Positions 39,379 through 49,114 of a stretch of 64,000 nucleotides of DNA are shown one piece after another (the stretch's first letter is position 1; the number at the start of each line of letters is the position of its first letter). Position numbers and translations under genes: made by a program. The notes below the pieces were generated by a model. That model did not search any database, was not told the DNA's origin, and worked only from the letters and a program-made list of their open reading frames with translations. The DNA lies in the NCBI RefSeq assembly GCF_007997015.1, contig NZ_VOSM01000009.1:124001-188000 (forward strand), written 5' to 3'. This DNA comes from Lujinxingia vulgaris (GTDB lineage Bacteria > Myxococcota_A > Bradymonadia > Bradymonadales > Bradymonadaceae).

Positions 39379-42300
39379 CAGTTCCCCACGATCGTCCAGC
39401 TCAAGGGCACCGAGCGCGTCGCCGGCGGCTCAAGCTCGATATTAAACCCGCCGATGCCGCCGGTGTTGGTCGCACCGTTACCGGTTGTCGGGTTGCCGTT
39501 GCTGTCGTTCCCCACCGAGGTGAAGGTCAGCTGCGGCTTCTTGGCCTGCTTCTCACTCACCGTCTGTCCCAGCGCCTCATCATCAATGACGTCGTTGCAG
39601 ACCGGGCCCAGGGTGATGGAGAGGCCCCGAATCAGCGCGGGCTGCGCCGGTCCAAACCAGCGGGGGACGCCGTCGCTATCGCCGGTGTCGAGCAAAAAGA
39701 GCGAGGGGTCGAGCGAACCCGAGCCGCCGTCGGCGTATTCGGTCCAGGCGCCCTTGGCCTCCACATCGACCGGGCCGGACTCGTAGTCGTAGGGCGTCCC
39801 CTCCAGACGGTAGATGCGCGAGGTGCCTGCGAGACATGCCGCCTCCTCCTCGACATAGGCCGTAAAGAAGACATCGCCGTCAAAGACCACCGGCTCACCG
39901 GTGAGCCGCTCGCGGGGCTCCAGGAAGTAGCGCCACAGCGGTGTGGGCACGATGTCGTCGACGGTCTGCTGCACGCCGCCGGTGGTAACCTCGACGACCT
40001 TGAAGTCTTCTTCGATCGCGATCACCGCCTGCACCGTGTTGGTCTCGCTGGTCTCACCGGGGGTGCCCAGGCCGTAGACGACCACCAGGTTGCGGTTCTC
40101 ATTCATGTAGAGCGCCGGGCGGTAAGCCGCCGGCCCGAAGACGTCAGTGCCGTACTCGGCGTTGAGATCGATCATCCAGGGGGAGTCCTGCTCGGCCGGG
40201 TCAAAGAAGAGCTGCACTTCCCAGTCGCGCGGGTCGGGGCGGGTCATGTCGATGCGGAACATCCGGCCGTTGGCGTCGCCGATGAAGCCGCGGGTGGCAA
40301 CCTCACCGGGAGAGTCGCTGTAGAGGGCCGGGGAGCCGATCATCTGGCTGGGGAAGCGCTGCATATCCCCGTCTTCGGTGCGGTATTCGACGAAGCGGCG
40401 GATGATCGTGCCGGTCTGCAGATCCACGATGTAGATGGCGCGGCCGGTGATGTCTTCCACGCAGGAGAGCGGCGCCTCGGGGCGATCCGGGGCCAGGCCT
40501 GCGCCGAAGACGGCGATCGGGCGCTGCAGCGCGGCGGTGGCGCCGTCGCCCAGGCGCATCGCCGCCATGCCCATCGCCGGGTCGCTCACCGAGGTGCCCA
40601 GGAAGCCGAGCTCCCAGGGGCTGGGGGTGTCATCTTCGTCCCCGTCATCGCAGCCGAAGATCCCGCAGAGCACCGAGCCCACAACGCTGTCTTCGAGCGC
40701 GGTGCGGCAGGTGTCGAGTTCGGTGTCGTAGGCGGTGATGTCTTCGGGGGCGTAGCGCCAGGTGTCGAGCTTTTTGAGTTGATGCTCTTCCCATTCACGG
40801 GAGAACTCCCAGAGCACGATGGGGTCAGGCATCTCGGTGCCGGAGCCGGTGCGGGTGACATCGAGGGCGAAGTAGCCCTCGCCCACGCCGCCCATGCCCT
40901 GCAGGAGCACGGTGCGCCACTGGGCGGCCTTGGGCACCTGCCCGGTCCACGCGCCACAGGCCTGGCGGTTGGTGTTAAGCGCCGGGTTGGCGTGGCAGAG
41001 GCGAATGTCGCCGACCACCGGGCTGCCATCCATCAGCTGGGCGGCGCGCTGACGGTTGGGCTGCAGCTTGCGGTGCAGGCTGAAGGGCACATAGGCCCAG
41101 GCCTCGCGCTGGTCTGCAGCAGCCACGTTGTCGCGCTCGGTGACGGTGGTGGAGAGCGAGGCGGGAAGATCGCGTCCTTTAACCTCATCTTCACCGGTGT
41201 AGATGGCGTGCAGCTGCCCATCGAGGGTGCTTACGTAGAGCATCGTGCGCCGCTCGGCGTACTGCTGGCGGAAGGCGCGGTAGCCGTCGTTGGGAAGATC
41301 GAGATCGGGGGGGCCCACCGTGATCGGGTTGGAGTTGTAGATCGCGCCGAGCACGCGGTCGGCCTTCGGCCCGATGCGACCGCGGTACTCGTCGACCAGC
41401 CCGTTCATGATCGTCTCACGAGTCACCCCGGTCTCCGGATCATCTTGCACGCCCCAGTAGTTGTAGAAAGCGTCGGCGGTCTGCGTCGCCTCTTCAAACG
41501 CGCTGAGGAGGTTGCCGTGCTCAAAGCGCACCCGCGTTCCAACCACACGCCCGGTGTTGGAGGCCGCCAGAAGCCCGGTCCCCCCGAACTCATCTTCGGT
41601 GGTGGGCACCTGGCTGAGCGCGTAGGTCATCGGGAAGAAGCCCGGCACAGGCCCCGTACCGCTGACCTCTTCCACACCCGGGCTGAGCAAGAATGCCGGG
41701 AAAGAGGTGAACACACGGCGGCGGTCGGTCTCCACGTCGGTCCGCACCACCGGCTCATCGAGCGGGTCGCCGATGGCCTTACGCAGCCGGTTCACATCTT
41801 CGTGCAACCCGTCGAGCGTGCCTGCATCGGTGACCAGCGACTCGCTACCGTCACAGGCGTAGAGCTTGCGGTTGAGCACGCCCTTCCAGAAGACGTTATC
41901 GCCCTGGATCTGCATCCCGGAGAATAGGCGGTACTGACCCTGCTCGCTATCGGTGTCCAGGTAGCTGGTGATGGAGGGGCGAGTGCGCGCGGCCAGGCCG
42001 GAGGAGCCGGCGATCTCGTTGAAGATCAGCTGGAATGCGCTCACCAGGGAGGCTTTGCTGTTGTTGTTGAGGATCAGCGCGGGGTGATCGCAGGTGAAAG
42101 GCGCGCTGCCGTCGGGGGGCTGGAAGGTAAAGCCCATCTCTTGAGGCACAAGGCAGGGCTGGCTCAAATCTTCCGGATCGCAGGTGCCCGCCGGGCGGTT
42201 GCCGGCGCTGTCGCGCACGCCGCTCTGCGAGCCCAGCGGAATCATCTCCGGCGGCAGGTAATACTGGGCGCAGGTGCCCCCGCGCATGGCCATCGTCGCC

Positions 42301-43943
42301 ACTTTCTTGATGGCGTTTTTACGCCGCTCGCTGTCCTCTTCCAGGTTGACCGCCAGCACGTGCACGCGGGGCGCATAGCGCTCCTCGATCGCCTGACCGT
42401 CGTTAGCCGCCCGCATCTCACTCTCGGACTGGGTGATCATGTCGAGGATGGCGGTCTCAGTGACGTCGTACTCGTACTTGGCCGGGTCGTAACCGAAGGC
42501 CGGGTTGAGGCTCTCGCTGCCGATGCCGTTACCCGCACCACCGGGAGCTTCCGGCTCGGGGAAGCCGTCAGTGAAGAAGACGACGTGGCGGGGGCGACAG
42601 GCCGCGTAGCGATCATCGACGAAGGGGTTGAGCGGGCTGGGAGTATTGGAATTTTCGAAAGGTCCGTGGCTGGACTGCCCGTAGCTGTAGAAATGCTTGA
42701 GGTCGTGGAAGACCGCCGCAAAGGGGCTGGCCATGCTGATGGGCTGCCTGTTGAGCGGGTAGTCGAAGATGGGGATCTCCCAGTTGCCCTGAGCGCCCTT
42801 GGGGCGCTTCTTCTTGCCTCCATCATTATCGACACTGCCAGAGAGGTACGCCTTACGCGTACTGATGTGGCCGGCGTTGAGGATGGCCTCCTGCACGTAG
42901 GCCGAGGTGTTGTCCATCTCGTCGGCCCCCAGCGCCAGGCGCGTGGGCCCGATGAAGCGGAAGAGCCCCAGGTTGTAGCAGGGGGGGCTGGAGCAGCCGA
43001 GATTCTCGATGCCGTCGCCGACGTTGCTCCCCTCATTGGTGACGATGTCGTTCATCGGGTAGTCCCACCCGCCCGAAGACGTACCGTTGAAGCGGTAGCC
43101 GTCGAACATCGCCACCGAGAAGATCGTGGTACGGCCCATCGCGTCGAGCAGACCGTTGGACTCCTGCTCGTTGTAGACTTCCTGATAGTGGGGGCGGGGA
43201 TCATCGTGATCGATAAGCCCCTCAAACCTGTCGCCGGTGTTGTTGCAGGACCAGCTGTTCTGGTCGAAGCTCCCGCAGCAGACCTGTTCTTCGCGAGAGG
43301 CGCCGCGGAAGCGCGGCACAAACCAGCAGCCCGGCCCCACACGCTCTTCCGATCCCCGGCGCAGGTACATATCGCCGGTGAGGATCTCTTTGATCTGGAT
43401 GTGGCGGGGTTTGTTGCTGTCGGTCAGGCGCATATTCGGGTTGGCGACCATGTCTTCGAGGGCGTCTTCCTGCCAGTCGGTGACCTTACCGCTCTCAAAG
43501 CCCTCACAATCCGAGAAATCGCCGCAGGCCGGCGGACGCACATAGTCGTTGCACTTATGGCCGCTGCCCCCACCGTCGAAGGGGTGCCAGACCATGCACG
43601 GGCCCATCGTGGTGGTGGGTGTGCCGCTGACCGGAGAGCCGTCCACACGCGCCGATCCGGGGAGGTTGAGCGGGGTGCCCGGCACCCAGGTGTCGCTGTG
43701 CGCACCGGAGGGGCGATCGCCGGAGGGCATGCTCATCCGCGGGTAGCGGCCCTCGCCCTCCTCGGTCCACTGCATGCTGGCGGAGGTGTCCATCACGATG
43801 GTGACCACCGGTGACTGGGCGATGCCCAGCTCCACCGGACTCTGGCTATGCACCGCGCGCGGCGAGCTTGTGAGCAGCAGGCCGGCGCCGGCGATCATCA
43901 CCAGACCCAGCCCGCTGACCAGAAGTTGTCGTTTCGTGTTCAT
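39378..43943 (-). CDS. pilY1: PilY1-type pilus tip protein with von Willebrand A domain
   Basis: PilY1 is the calcium-regulated tip adhesin and biogenesis factor of type IV pili. The 1521-residue product has a signal peptide, a vWA domain with MIDAS MDTSASM (Asp52, Ser54, Ser56), and a C-terminal PilY/PilC-type beta-propeller (about residue 900 onward, with LYVSTLDGQLHAIYTG and GFIGDANGRMFRIDMTRPDP). I chose the ATG at 43943, which has a GAGG eight bases upstream. It lies 95 bases after pilX and closes the minor-pilin part of the operon. Confidence 0.85.
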   Translation of the reverse strand: MNTKRQLLVSGLGLVMIAGAGLLLTSSPRAVHSQSPVELGIAQSPVVTIVMDTSASMQWTEEGEGRYPRMSMPSGDRPSGAHSDTWVPGTPLNLPGSARVDGSPVSGTPTTTMGPCMVWHPFDGGGSGHKCNDYVRPPACGDFSDCEGFESGKVTDWQEDALEDMVANPNMRLTDSNKPRHIQIKEILTGDMYLRRGSEERVGPGCWFVPRFRGASREEQVCCGSFDQNSWSCNNTGDRFEGLIDHDDPRPHYQEVYNEQESNGLLDAMGRTTIFSVAMFDGYRFNGTSSGGWDYPMNDIVTNEGSNVGDGIENLGCSSPPCYNLGLFRFIGPTRLALGADEMDNTSAYVQEAILNAGHISTRKAYLSGSVDNDGGKKKRPKGAQGNWEIPIFDYPLNRQPISMASPFAAVFHDLKHFYSYGQSSHGPFENSNTPSPLNPFVDDRYAACRPRHVVFFTDGFPEPEAPGGAGNGIGSESLNPAFGYDPAKYEYDVTETAILDMITQSESEMRAANDGQAIEERYAPRVHVLAVNLEEDSERRKNAIKKVATMAMRGGTCAQYYLPPEMIPLGSQSGVRDSAGNRPAGTCDPEDLSQPCLVPQEMGFTFQPPDGSAPFTCDHPALILNNNSKASLVSAFQLIFNEIAGSSGLAARTRPSITSYLDTDSEQGQYRLFSGMQIQGDNVFWKGVLNRKLYACDGSESLVTDAGTLDGLHEDVNRLRKAIGDPLDEPVVRTDVETDRRRVFTSFPAFLLSPGVEEVSGTGPVPGFFPMTYALSQVPTTEDEFGGTGLLAASNTGRVVGTRVRFEHGNLLSAFEEATQTADAFYNYWGVQDDPETGVTRETIMNGLVDEYRGRIGPKADRVLGAIYNSNPITVGPPDLDLPNDGYRAFRQQYAERRTMLYVSTLDGQLHAIYTGEDEVKGRDLPASLSTTVTERDNVAAADQREAWAYVPFSLHRKLQPNRQRAAQLMDGSPVVGDIRLCHANPALNTNRQACGAWTGQVPKAAQWRTVLLQGMGGVGEGYFALDVTRTGSGTEMPDPIVLWEFSREWEEHQLKKLDTWRYAPEDITAYDTELDTCRTALEDSVVGSVLCGIFGCDDGDEDDTPSPWELGFLGTSVSDPAMGMAAMRLGDGATAALQRPIAVFGAGLAPDRPEAPLSCVEDITGRAIYIVDLQTGTIIRRFVEYRTEDGDMQRFPSQMIGSPALYSDSPGEVATRGFIGDANGRMFRIDMTRPDPRDWEVQLFFDPAEQDSPWMIDLNAEYGTDVFGPAAYRPALYMNENRNLVVVYGLGTPGETSETNTVQAVIAIEEDFKVVEVTTGGVQQTVDDIVPTPLWRYFLEPRERLTGEPVVFDGDVFFTAYVEEEAACLAGTSRIYRLEGTPYDYESGPVDVEAKGAWTEYADGGSGSLDPSLFLLDTGDSDGVPRWFGPAQPALIRGLSITLGPVCNDVIDDEALGQTVSEKQAKKPQLTFTSVGNDSNGNPTTGNGATNTGGIGGFNIELEPPATRSVPLSWTIVGN

Positions 43944-44038
43944 TGTCATCACCTCAGCCTGTGGGGCCTTGCGGGCCCCGAGCAGCTTTTATTGTCGAAT
44001 CCACTCGCCATCACGCGCGGGCGCAGGGGCAAGAATCG

Positions 44039-44677
44039 TTAGCGCGAACCACAATCAATCGGGCCAATCATCGCCTCGGTGCTGTGCCTGCCGAGCGCGC
44101 GCTGGCGCCGGCGGTCGGTGTCGGCCTCGGGCACATCACCTAAGATCGCCTCGGAGGCGATCGTCACTTTCTTAAAGCAAAACTCTCCGGAGTAACCCGG
44201 CGCCGGCGGACCATCGAGGGGATCGCGCACAATAAAGCGAAAACTCACCGGGTTGGTGCTGTCGTTCTCCAGCGATCCGGTCGAGGCGGAGTCGATGAGT
44301 TTGCCGTCGGGCAGCACCCCGCGAAGCGTGGCCTGCCCGCCGCCGGGGTTCTCCTCGGGGCTGAATATCTGGTAGCCGCCGCGGCGAATCGCCCCGACAC
44401 GCTCGTCCTCCGAGCCCAGGCTGCTCAGGTCGGCCTCGGCGCGGGCCTTGAGCATCTCGGAGTAAGAGGGCGCGCGGGCGCCGGCGCGGTAGAGCCCGAA
44501 CTGCACCACCGCGTCACTGAAGACAGTGGCCTGGGCGCGGCTGCGGTGGCTGGCCGAGAGCCAGACCCCCTCGGTGGTCGAATCCAGCGCGACCATTCCC
44601 AGGCCGGTGAGCACCAGAATGACCAGAAGCACCACCACCAGGGCTGCGCCGCGTTGATTGTTGGCTTGAAGTCGCAT
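44039..44677 (-). CDS. pilX: PilX-like minor pilin
   Basis: PilX is a type IV pilus minor pilin that helps prime assembly and carries the N-terminal PilX_N domain. The 212-residue product has the QRGAALVVVLLVILVLTGLG segment and a downstream STTEGVWLSASHRSRAQA helix; the region is less typical of a prepilin cleavage site than in its neighbours. Its start shares one base with the pilW stop, showing coupling. It is followed by pilY1. Confidence 0.78.
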   Translation of the reverse strand: MRLQANNQRGAALVVVLLVILVLTGLGMVALDSTTEGVWLSASHRSRAQATVFSDAVVQFGLYRAGARAPSYSEMLKARAEADLSSLGSEDERVGAIRRGGYQIFSPEENPGGGQATLRGVLPDGKLIDSASTGSLENDSTNPVSFRFIVRDPLDGPPAPGYSGEFCFKKVTIASEAILGDVPEADTDRRRQRALGRHSTEAMIGPIDCGSR

Positions 44678-45999
44678 CAGAGCCCTCGCATACGGAAGTT
44701 GGCAAGATCGACACTGGACTGCACCGTCACCACCGAGGCTGCCCCGGGGTTGCGCGGGTCTACATCGTAGGTCTGCATGGTGCCTTCGACCTCCTGGAAG
44801 CCCAGCCAGTCGGCGTCGCCGGCGACCTCAAAATGCGGGCGGTTGGTGCGCTCGTTCTCCGAGCGCATTGAGAGGCGAAGGTGCGCCACGCGCGCCTGAT
44901 GCGGCTGAGAGCCCATCGCCGGCGGCGTCAAACAGGCGCCGGTCGCAGGCTCCCACTCCGAGGCCAGCGGCGTCGGCTCCAGCGCCCCGAACGCGTTGGC
45001 ACAGTCGAACCACACCCTAAAGTCGACCACATGGTTGGCGATCACCAGCGTGTTGGCCTCGCGCTCGGCATCGTCGACGCCCACGATCACCCCTTCGAGC
45101 TGGGTCTGGGTCGGCGAGTTCAGCGCCATGAGCGGGCCGAAGTTGAGGCGGTGACGCACCAGCTGCAGGTTGGTCGGATCAAAGGGGTCGACGCGTACGC
45201 GAAACCAGAACGCGTCGAGAAACGCCGCGTCATAATCGTTCTCTGCACCGTCGATGCTCTCCAGCCCCGTCATGCGCCCTTCGCCGCGGAAGGTGATGGC
45301 GGCGGTGGTCAGCTCCAGCGCGCCGGAGGAGATGCTGGCCTGGCGCACCGGCACAAATTGCATGTAGCCCTGGCGGTCACTGATGCGCAGGCCACGGGCG
45401 CTGGCCGCCTCGGTCAGCGCCAGAGCTCGAGGGTCGGTGTCATCGGCGATCACGGCGCTGTCGGCCGAGACATCAAAAGGATCGATGCGAGTGAGCCGCC
45501 CCATGCCACGCTCGACGTTTTCCACGCGGCCGCCGTCCGGGCGCACCTCGCTGATGAGAAAGCTCTGGGGAAAGTCGTAGGCGCCGACCACCACCACGCC
45601 GCTGAACGCCGACTGCGGGTTGCGCGCGGCGATGGCCTGCAGGGTGGCGTTGCCCTGGTAGATCTCCCGGCTGTTCTGCCAGCCCTCATATGGGATCAGG
45701 CCGAACATCGGGGAATCGTTGGGCCGCACCCAGGGGTCGACCGTCGCGTTGGGCGTGGCCTGACTGCCGGCAGACTGCAGCTCGTTACGCACCATCTCCA
45801 GCGCAAAGCGCGCCTCATCGGTGGCGCCGGCCATCGCGTCGACGTCGATCAGCGCGTCGGAGGTGCGGGCGAACATCCCGTAGATCATCGCCACCAGCCC
45901 GCCCACAAGCGTCATGGCGATCATCAGCTCCACAAGCGTGAAGCCACGACCGGCCAGGCGGCTCAGGGTCAGGCGGTGGGGGTGGGAGTGTCTCATCAT
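44677..45999 (-). CDS. pilW: PilW-like minor pilin
   Basis: PilW-type proteins are large minor pilins in the priming complex. The 440-residue product has a prepilin signal with cleavage G-FTLVELMIAMTLVGGLVA and the ATDEARFALEMVRNELQSAG helix. It is much longer than most minor pilins, as expected for PilW. The ATG at 45999 has an AAGGA site; an upstream TTG at 46047 is unlikely. It is coupled to pilX. Confidence 0.8.
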   Translation of the reverse strand: MMRHSHPHRLTLSRLAGRGFTLVELMIAMTLVGGLVAMIYGMFARTSDALIDVDAMAGATDEARFALEMVRNELQSAGSQATPNATVDPWVRPNDSPMFGLIPYEGWQNSREIYQGNATLQAIAARNPQSAFSGVVVVGAYDFPQSFLISEVRPDGGRVENVERGMGRLTRIDPFDVSADSAVIADDTDPRALALTEAASARGLRISDRQGYMQFVPVRQASISSGALELTTAAITFRGEGRMTGLESIDGAENDYDAAFLDAFWFRVRVDPFDPTNLQLVRHRLNFGPLMALNSPTQTQLEGVIVGVDDAEREANTLVIANHVVDFRVWFDCANAFGALEPTPLASEWEPATGACLTPPAMGSQPHQARVAHLRLSMRSENERTNRPHFEVAGDADWLGFQEVEGTMQTYDVDPRNPGAASVVTVQSSVDLANFRMRGL

Positions 46000-46043
46000 C
46001 GTGTCCTTACATCGCAGTCGTCGATGTGGCGTCATCATCGGGT

Positions 46044-46658
46044 TCAACGCGGGCGGATGGCGCTGGCGAAGTAGCTCGCGCGCAGGCCTTCGAGTTCCAG
46101 CTTCAGATCTTCGTCGCCCGGGATCAGCAAGCCGGCGTCGATCGCATCGCAGCGCCCGTTGAGGTTGCCGCCGTCCTGACCGGGAAACGCGCCGTTGGCT
46201 CCCGGGTAGACGATCGCCAGGCGGACCTGGAGGTAGGGCTGGGCGATGCCGCCTTCCTGAAGTTGCTCGGCGGAGCCGAACACACAGAATCGCGCCGCGC
46301 CGTCATCGGGGCGCATCCGCTGGTTGACAGGCTGGTCGTAGAGGCGCACCCAGCCGCCGCCGGCGTTGGCGATGTCGGCCAGAAAAGCCGAGCCGCGCCC
46401 GTCGTTATAGACCTCATCGACGGTGGAGGGTGCCATCGCGCCGTTCCACGCCATCGCCTCGGCGCGCAGGCGCGCCTCGACCTGACGGGCCATCTCGGTG
46501 GCGCCGGTGACCTCCCGCGAGGCGGTGTAGCCGCCCAGCGAGATAAACTGCATGGCGATCGTCGCCATCACTCCCACCGACATCAGCACCATCGCGATCA
46601 GGAGCTCGATCAGCGAGAAGCCACGCGGCGATGCGCTCGTTGTGCTCAGCTTGATCAT
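46044..46658 (-). CDS. pilV: PilV-like minor pilin
   Basis: The 204-residue product starts MIKLSTTSASPRG with the prepilin cleavage site G-FSLIELLIAMVLMSVGVM. It has the SLGGYTASREVTGATEMARQ helix typical of PilV. The gene overlaps the stop of the upstream FimT-like gene by four bases and is followed by the PilW-like gene. The family fits well, the exact PilV name moderately. Confidence 0.78.
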   Translation of the reverse strand: MIKLSTTSASPRGFSLIELLIAMVLMSVGVMATIAMQFISLGGYTASREVTGATEMARQVEARLRAEAMAWNGAMAPSTVDEVYNDGRGSAFLADIANAGGGWVRLYDQPVNQRMRPDDGAARFCVFGSAEQLQEGGIAQPYLQVRLAIVYPGANGAFPGQDGGNLNGRCDAIDAGLLIPGDEDLKLELEGLRASYFASAIRPR

Positions 46659-47326
46659 TGGATCACCCGCGCCTGACCGTTGAAGGGAATATGAATCATA
46701 TAAAAGCTCGCCAGCTGGCGCTGCACGCTTAACTCAAAGAGCTCGTCTTCGCCGGCGCCCATCGAGGGGCAGTCGCTCACCCCGGCGTCCAGGGGCTGAG
46801 TGGGGTTGGCCATCCAGAAGCGGAAGTTGTAGCCGGGGCAGGCGCCTTCGCTGCTCAGCGTACGCCCGTCACGGTCGAGCACGCGGCCGGCCGGCGAGAT
46901 GCACAGCGGCCTGGCGATGGTGCCCTCGGTGGACGGGTCGGCACCCAGGATGGCGTGCTCCAGCCCGGTGGCGTTCATGTCGATCTCGATGAGCGCCTCG
47001 CCAGCACCGGGCGCGGTGACCACGCCCTCGGCGCAGGTCAGTGAGCGGTTTTCGGAGCGGAAAAACTGCACCCTTCCCGGCCCTCCGCCGCGCTCCACCG
47101 CCACAAAGACCACCTCGCCGCGGCCCATCGCGTAGGCCCGGGCCTCCTGAAAGGCCTGCACAATCTGGCGGTTAAGCCCCCGCGTGCTGTTCTCTTTAAT
47201 CGTGCGTGAGACCGTCGGCGTCACCAGCGCGGCGAGCATTCCGACGATCACGACCACGATCATGAGCTCCACCAGCGTAAAGCCCTGCGCTTTGCGCGGA
47301 CATCTGGTGTGTGTTCTCTTCGGCAT
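46655..47326 (-). CDS. FimT/GspH-like minor pilin
   Basis: FimT/GspH-type pilins take part in pilus assembly and DNA binding in some bacteria. The 223-residue product has the prepilin site G-FTLVELMIVVVIVGMLAALV, then TPTVSRTIKENSTRGLNRQI and QAFQEARAYAMGRGEVVFVA, a GspH-like pattern. I used the ATG at 47326; the one at 47338 is possible. It starts the operon FimT-pilV-pilW-pilX-pilY1-lipoprotein. Confidence 0.8.
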   Translation of the reverse strand: MPKRTHTRCPRKAQGFTLVELMIVVVIVGMLAALVTPTVSRTIKENSTRGLNRQIVQAFQEARAYAMGRGEVVFVAVERGGGPGRVQFFRSENRSLTCAEGVVTAPGAGEALIEIDMNATGLEHAILGADPSTEGTIARPLCISPAGRVLDRDGRTLSSEGACPGYNFRFWMANPTQPLDAGVSDCPSMGAGEDELFELSVQRQLASFYMIHIPFNGQARVIQ

Positions 47327-47511
47327 GGCTTCTCTCATCGTTGCATCACGTCAAACATCGCGGTGGCAGCTCTAGCACAGCTTTAGGAGGTCGCAAGATT
47401 CGTACCACGCGCGGAAGTCTCCCCCACCGCCGGCGCCCTCCTGCCGATCGGTGGCTCGCGCAGGCGGCGATCCCGGGCTCGGTCCTCGGCAGCTTCGCAT
47501 CCGGACCTCCC

Positions 47512-47535
47512 TTCATACTATGAAAAAATTTCATA
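47512..47535. promoter_or_regulatory. Three-half-site TTCATA/TATGAA operator candidate
   Basis: TTCATA-C-TATGAA (47512-47524) overlaps TATGAAA-AAA-TTTCATA (47519-47535). Both are perfect inverted repeats in an AT-rich stretch of an otherwise GC-rich divergent gap. The site is between the pilus operon (minus, starting at 47326) and the outer-membrane-barrel gene (plus, from about 47582). It may bind a dimeric regulator; nothing identifies it. Confidence 0.4.
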
Positions 47536-47581
47536 CCCTTGAAGTAATTGCACAGCGCGCCCCGATTCACTACACCCCGAA

Positions 47582-49114
47582 GTGTTGATTTTTGCCCTTC
47601 CCCCCTGTCGTCGAGAGCCCGCCGTGGTGCCAGGTCGACAACTTCGATGGCGCTGGCCGACCACCGCCCCACTCCGAGCGACCCACACGCTGCTCTGGAT
47701 CGCCACACTTCTGGCGACCGCCGGCGTCCACATCCTCACTGCGCCCGCCGACGCCCACGCCACCACCTACCAGGTGCGCACCCAGTCGCGCGCCCGCGCC
47801 ACCCAGCACCTGCGCGCCGACCGCCGCTGGGAGGCCTCCCGCACCTGGACCCAGGCCCTGCACTTAAGCGCCCACGACCTGATGGGCGACCGCAGCGGCC
47901 GGCTCAACGCCCGGCTGAGCTTTCGATATTTTAGCGACGCGGCGCTCGCGCCCGCGCTGCGCGACGATCCACGCGCGCTGGACCGCTTCAACGACCTGAC
48001 CCTGGATCTGGCCTACGTGGACTGGCGCCCCTTTGAGGCGCTGCAGCTTCGCGCCGGCCGCCACTGGGCCGGCTCGGCGCTGGGCGTGGTCGACCTCGAC
48101 GGGCTCAGCGCCGAAGTTGAGCTTGGCGAGGGCCCCACCCGCCAGACCCTGCGCGCCTGGGCGGGCCGTAAGGTCGACCACCGCCTGGGTCCATTCGACC
48201 CGGCCACCTTCGATGTGCAGGGCGTGCCGCTTAACGATCCTTACGTCTCGCGTGCGCAGGCCACGCTCATGGGCGCGGCCGTGGGCCTGCGCCACCGCCG
48301 CCACCACCGCGTGGAGCTCGCCGCATCCCGAACCTCCCGAAAGAGCGCGGCGCCCGAGGGCTGGGGATCTCCCGACGCCCGGCAGATCGAACACCGCTTC
48401 GGCATGAGCGCCTTTATCAAACCGGCGCGCGCGCTCAACCTCAGCACCCTCCTGACCTTTCACGGCCCGGCCCGGGCCTTTGATCGCGCGCTGATGCAGG
48501 GGTCGGTGGCCGCCGGCAAAACCACCACCTTTTCGCTCGGCCTCGACCACCGCCTCCCCATCTTCGACGCCGCCTCGATCTTCAACCTCTTCGGGGCCTC
48601 GCCGCGCCAGAGCGCGTATATGACGGTGCAGCGCGCGCTTCCGGCGGCGCAGACCTCGCTGGAGGTGCGCGCCTGGGCGCGGGCCTACCGCGACGCCGGC
48701 GACCTCTTGAGCCTCCCCGACCACGTCTCGCCAGGCGCGGCGCTGGGCGCGCACACGCGCCTCCGCCTCTTTGATCGCGACGCGCGCCTTGGCGCGCAGG
48801 TCAGCTACCAGACCCACAGCGAGGGCGCGCCCACCGGCGACCAGCTCCTCGTCGACGCCTCGTTGCGCGTAGCCGCCACCCCGCGCCGCCTCTGGCTCAC
48901 AGCGCGCCACCTCACGCTTTACACCACCGGGGCCTCGGGCAGCGCGGTCGACCCCGGCGAAGAGGGCAAACTCGCGCTGAGCACCAGCCTGGGCGCGGAG
49001 GTGGGGCTTGGCGCGCTCGCGCGCCTCTCGCTGCTGGCCGAACACCGCCAGGGAAGCGCCCTTCCCTCCCACGCCCTGCTCTACGCCAACCTCACCCTGG
49101 AGCTGTGGCCATGA
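47582..49114 (+). CDS. Predicted outer-membrane beta-barrel coupled to multiheme cytochrome
   Basis: The 510-residue frame has a signal-like region (WIATLLATAGVHILTAPADA HA) and then many alternating strands such as LNARLSFRYFSD, RAWAGRKVDHRL and SLLAEHRQGSALPSHALLYA, ending NLTLELWP, as in outer-membrane barrels. No named family was recognised. The start is uncertain: the frame opens with GTG at 47582 without a clear Shine-Dalgarno, and a later start before the signal is likely. Its TGA overlaps the cytochrome ATG (ATGA), so the two proteins are coupled and may work together. Confidence 0.65.
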   Translation: MLIFALPPCRREPAVVPGRQLRWRWPTTAPLRATHTLLWIATLLATAGVHILTAPADAHATTYQVRTQSRARATQHLRADRRWEASRTWTQALHLSAHDLMGDRSGRLNARLSFRYFSDAALAPALRDDPRALDRFNDLTLDLAYVDWRPFEALQLRAGRHWAGSALGVVDLDGLSAEVELGEGPTRQTLRAWAGRKVDHRLGPFDPATFDVQGVPLNDPYVSRAQATLMGAAVGLRHRRHHRVELAASRTSRKSAAPEGWGSPDARQIEHRFGMSAFIKPARALNLSTLLTFHGPARAFDRALMQGSVAAGKTTTFSLGLDHRLPIFDAASIFNLFGASPRQSAYMTVQRALPAAQTSLEVRAWARAYRDAGDLLSLPDHVSPGAALGAHTRLRLFDRDARLGAQVSYQTHSEGAPTGDQLLVDASLRVAATPRRLWLTARHLTLYTTGASGSAVDPGEEGKLALSTSLGAEVGLGALARLSLLAEHRQGSALPSHALLYANLTLELWP

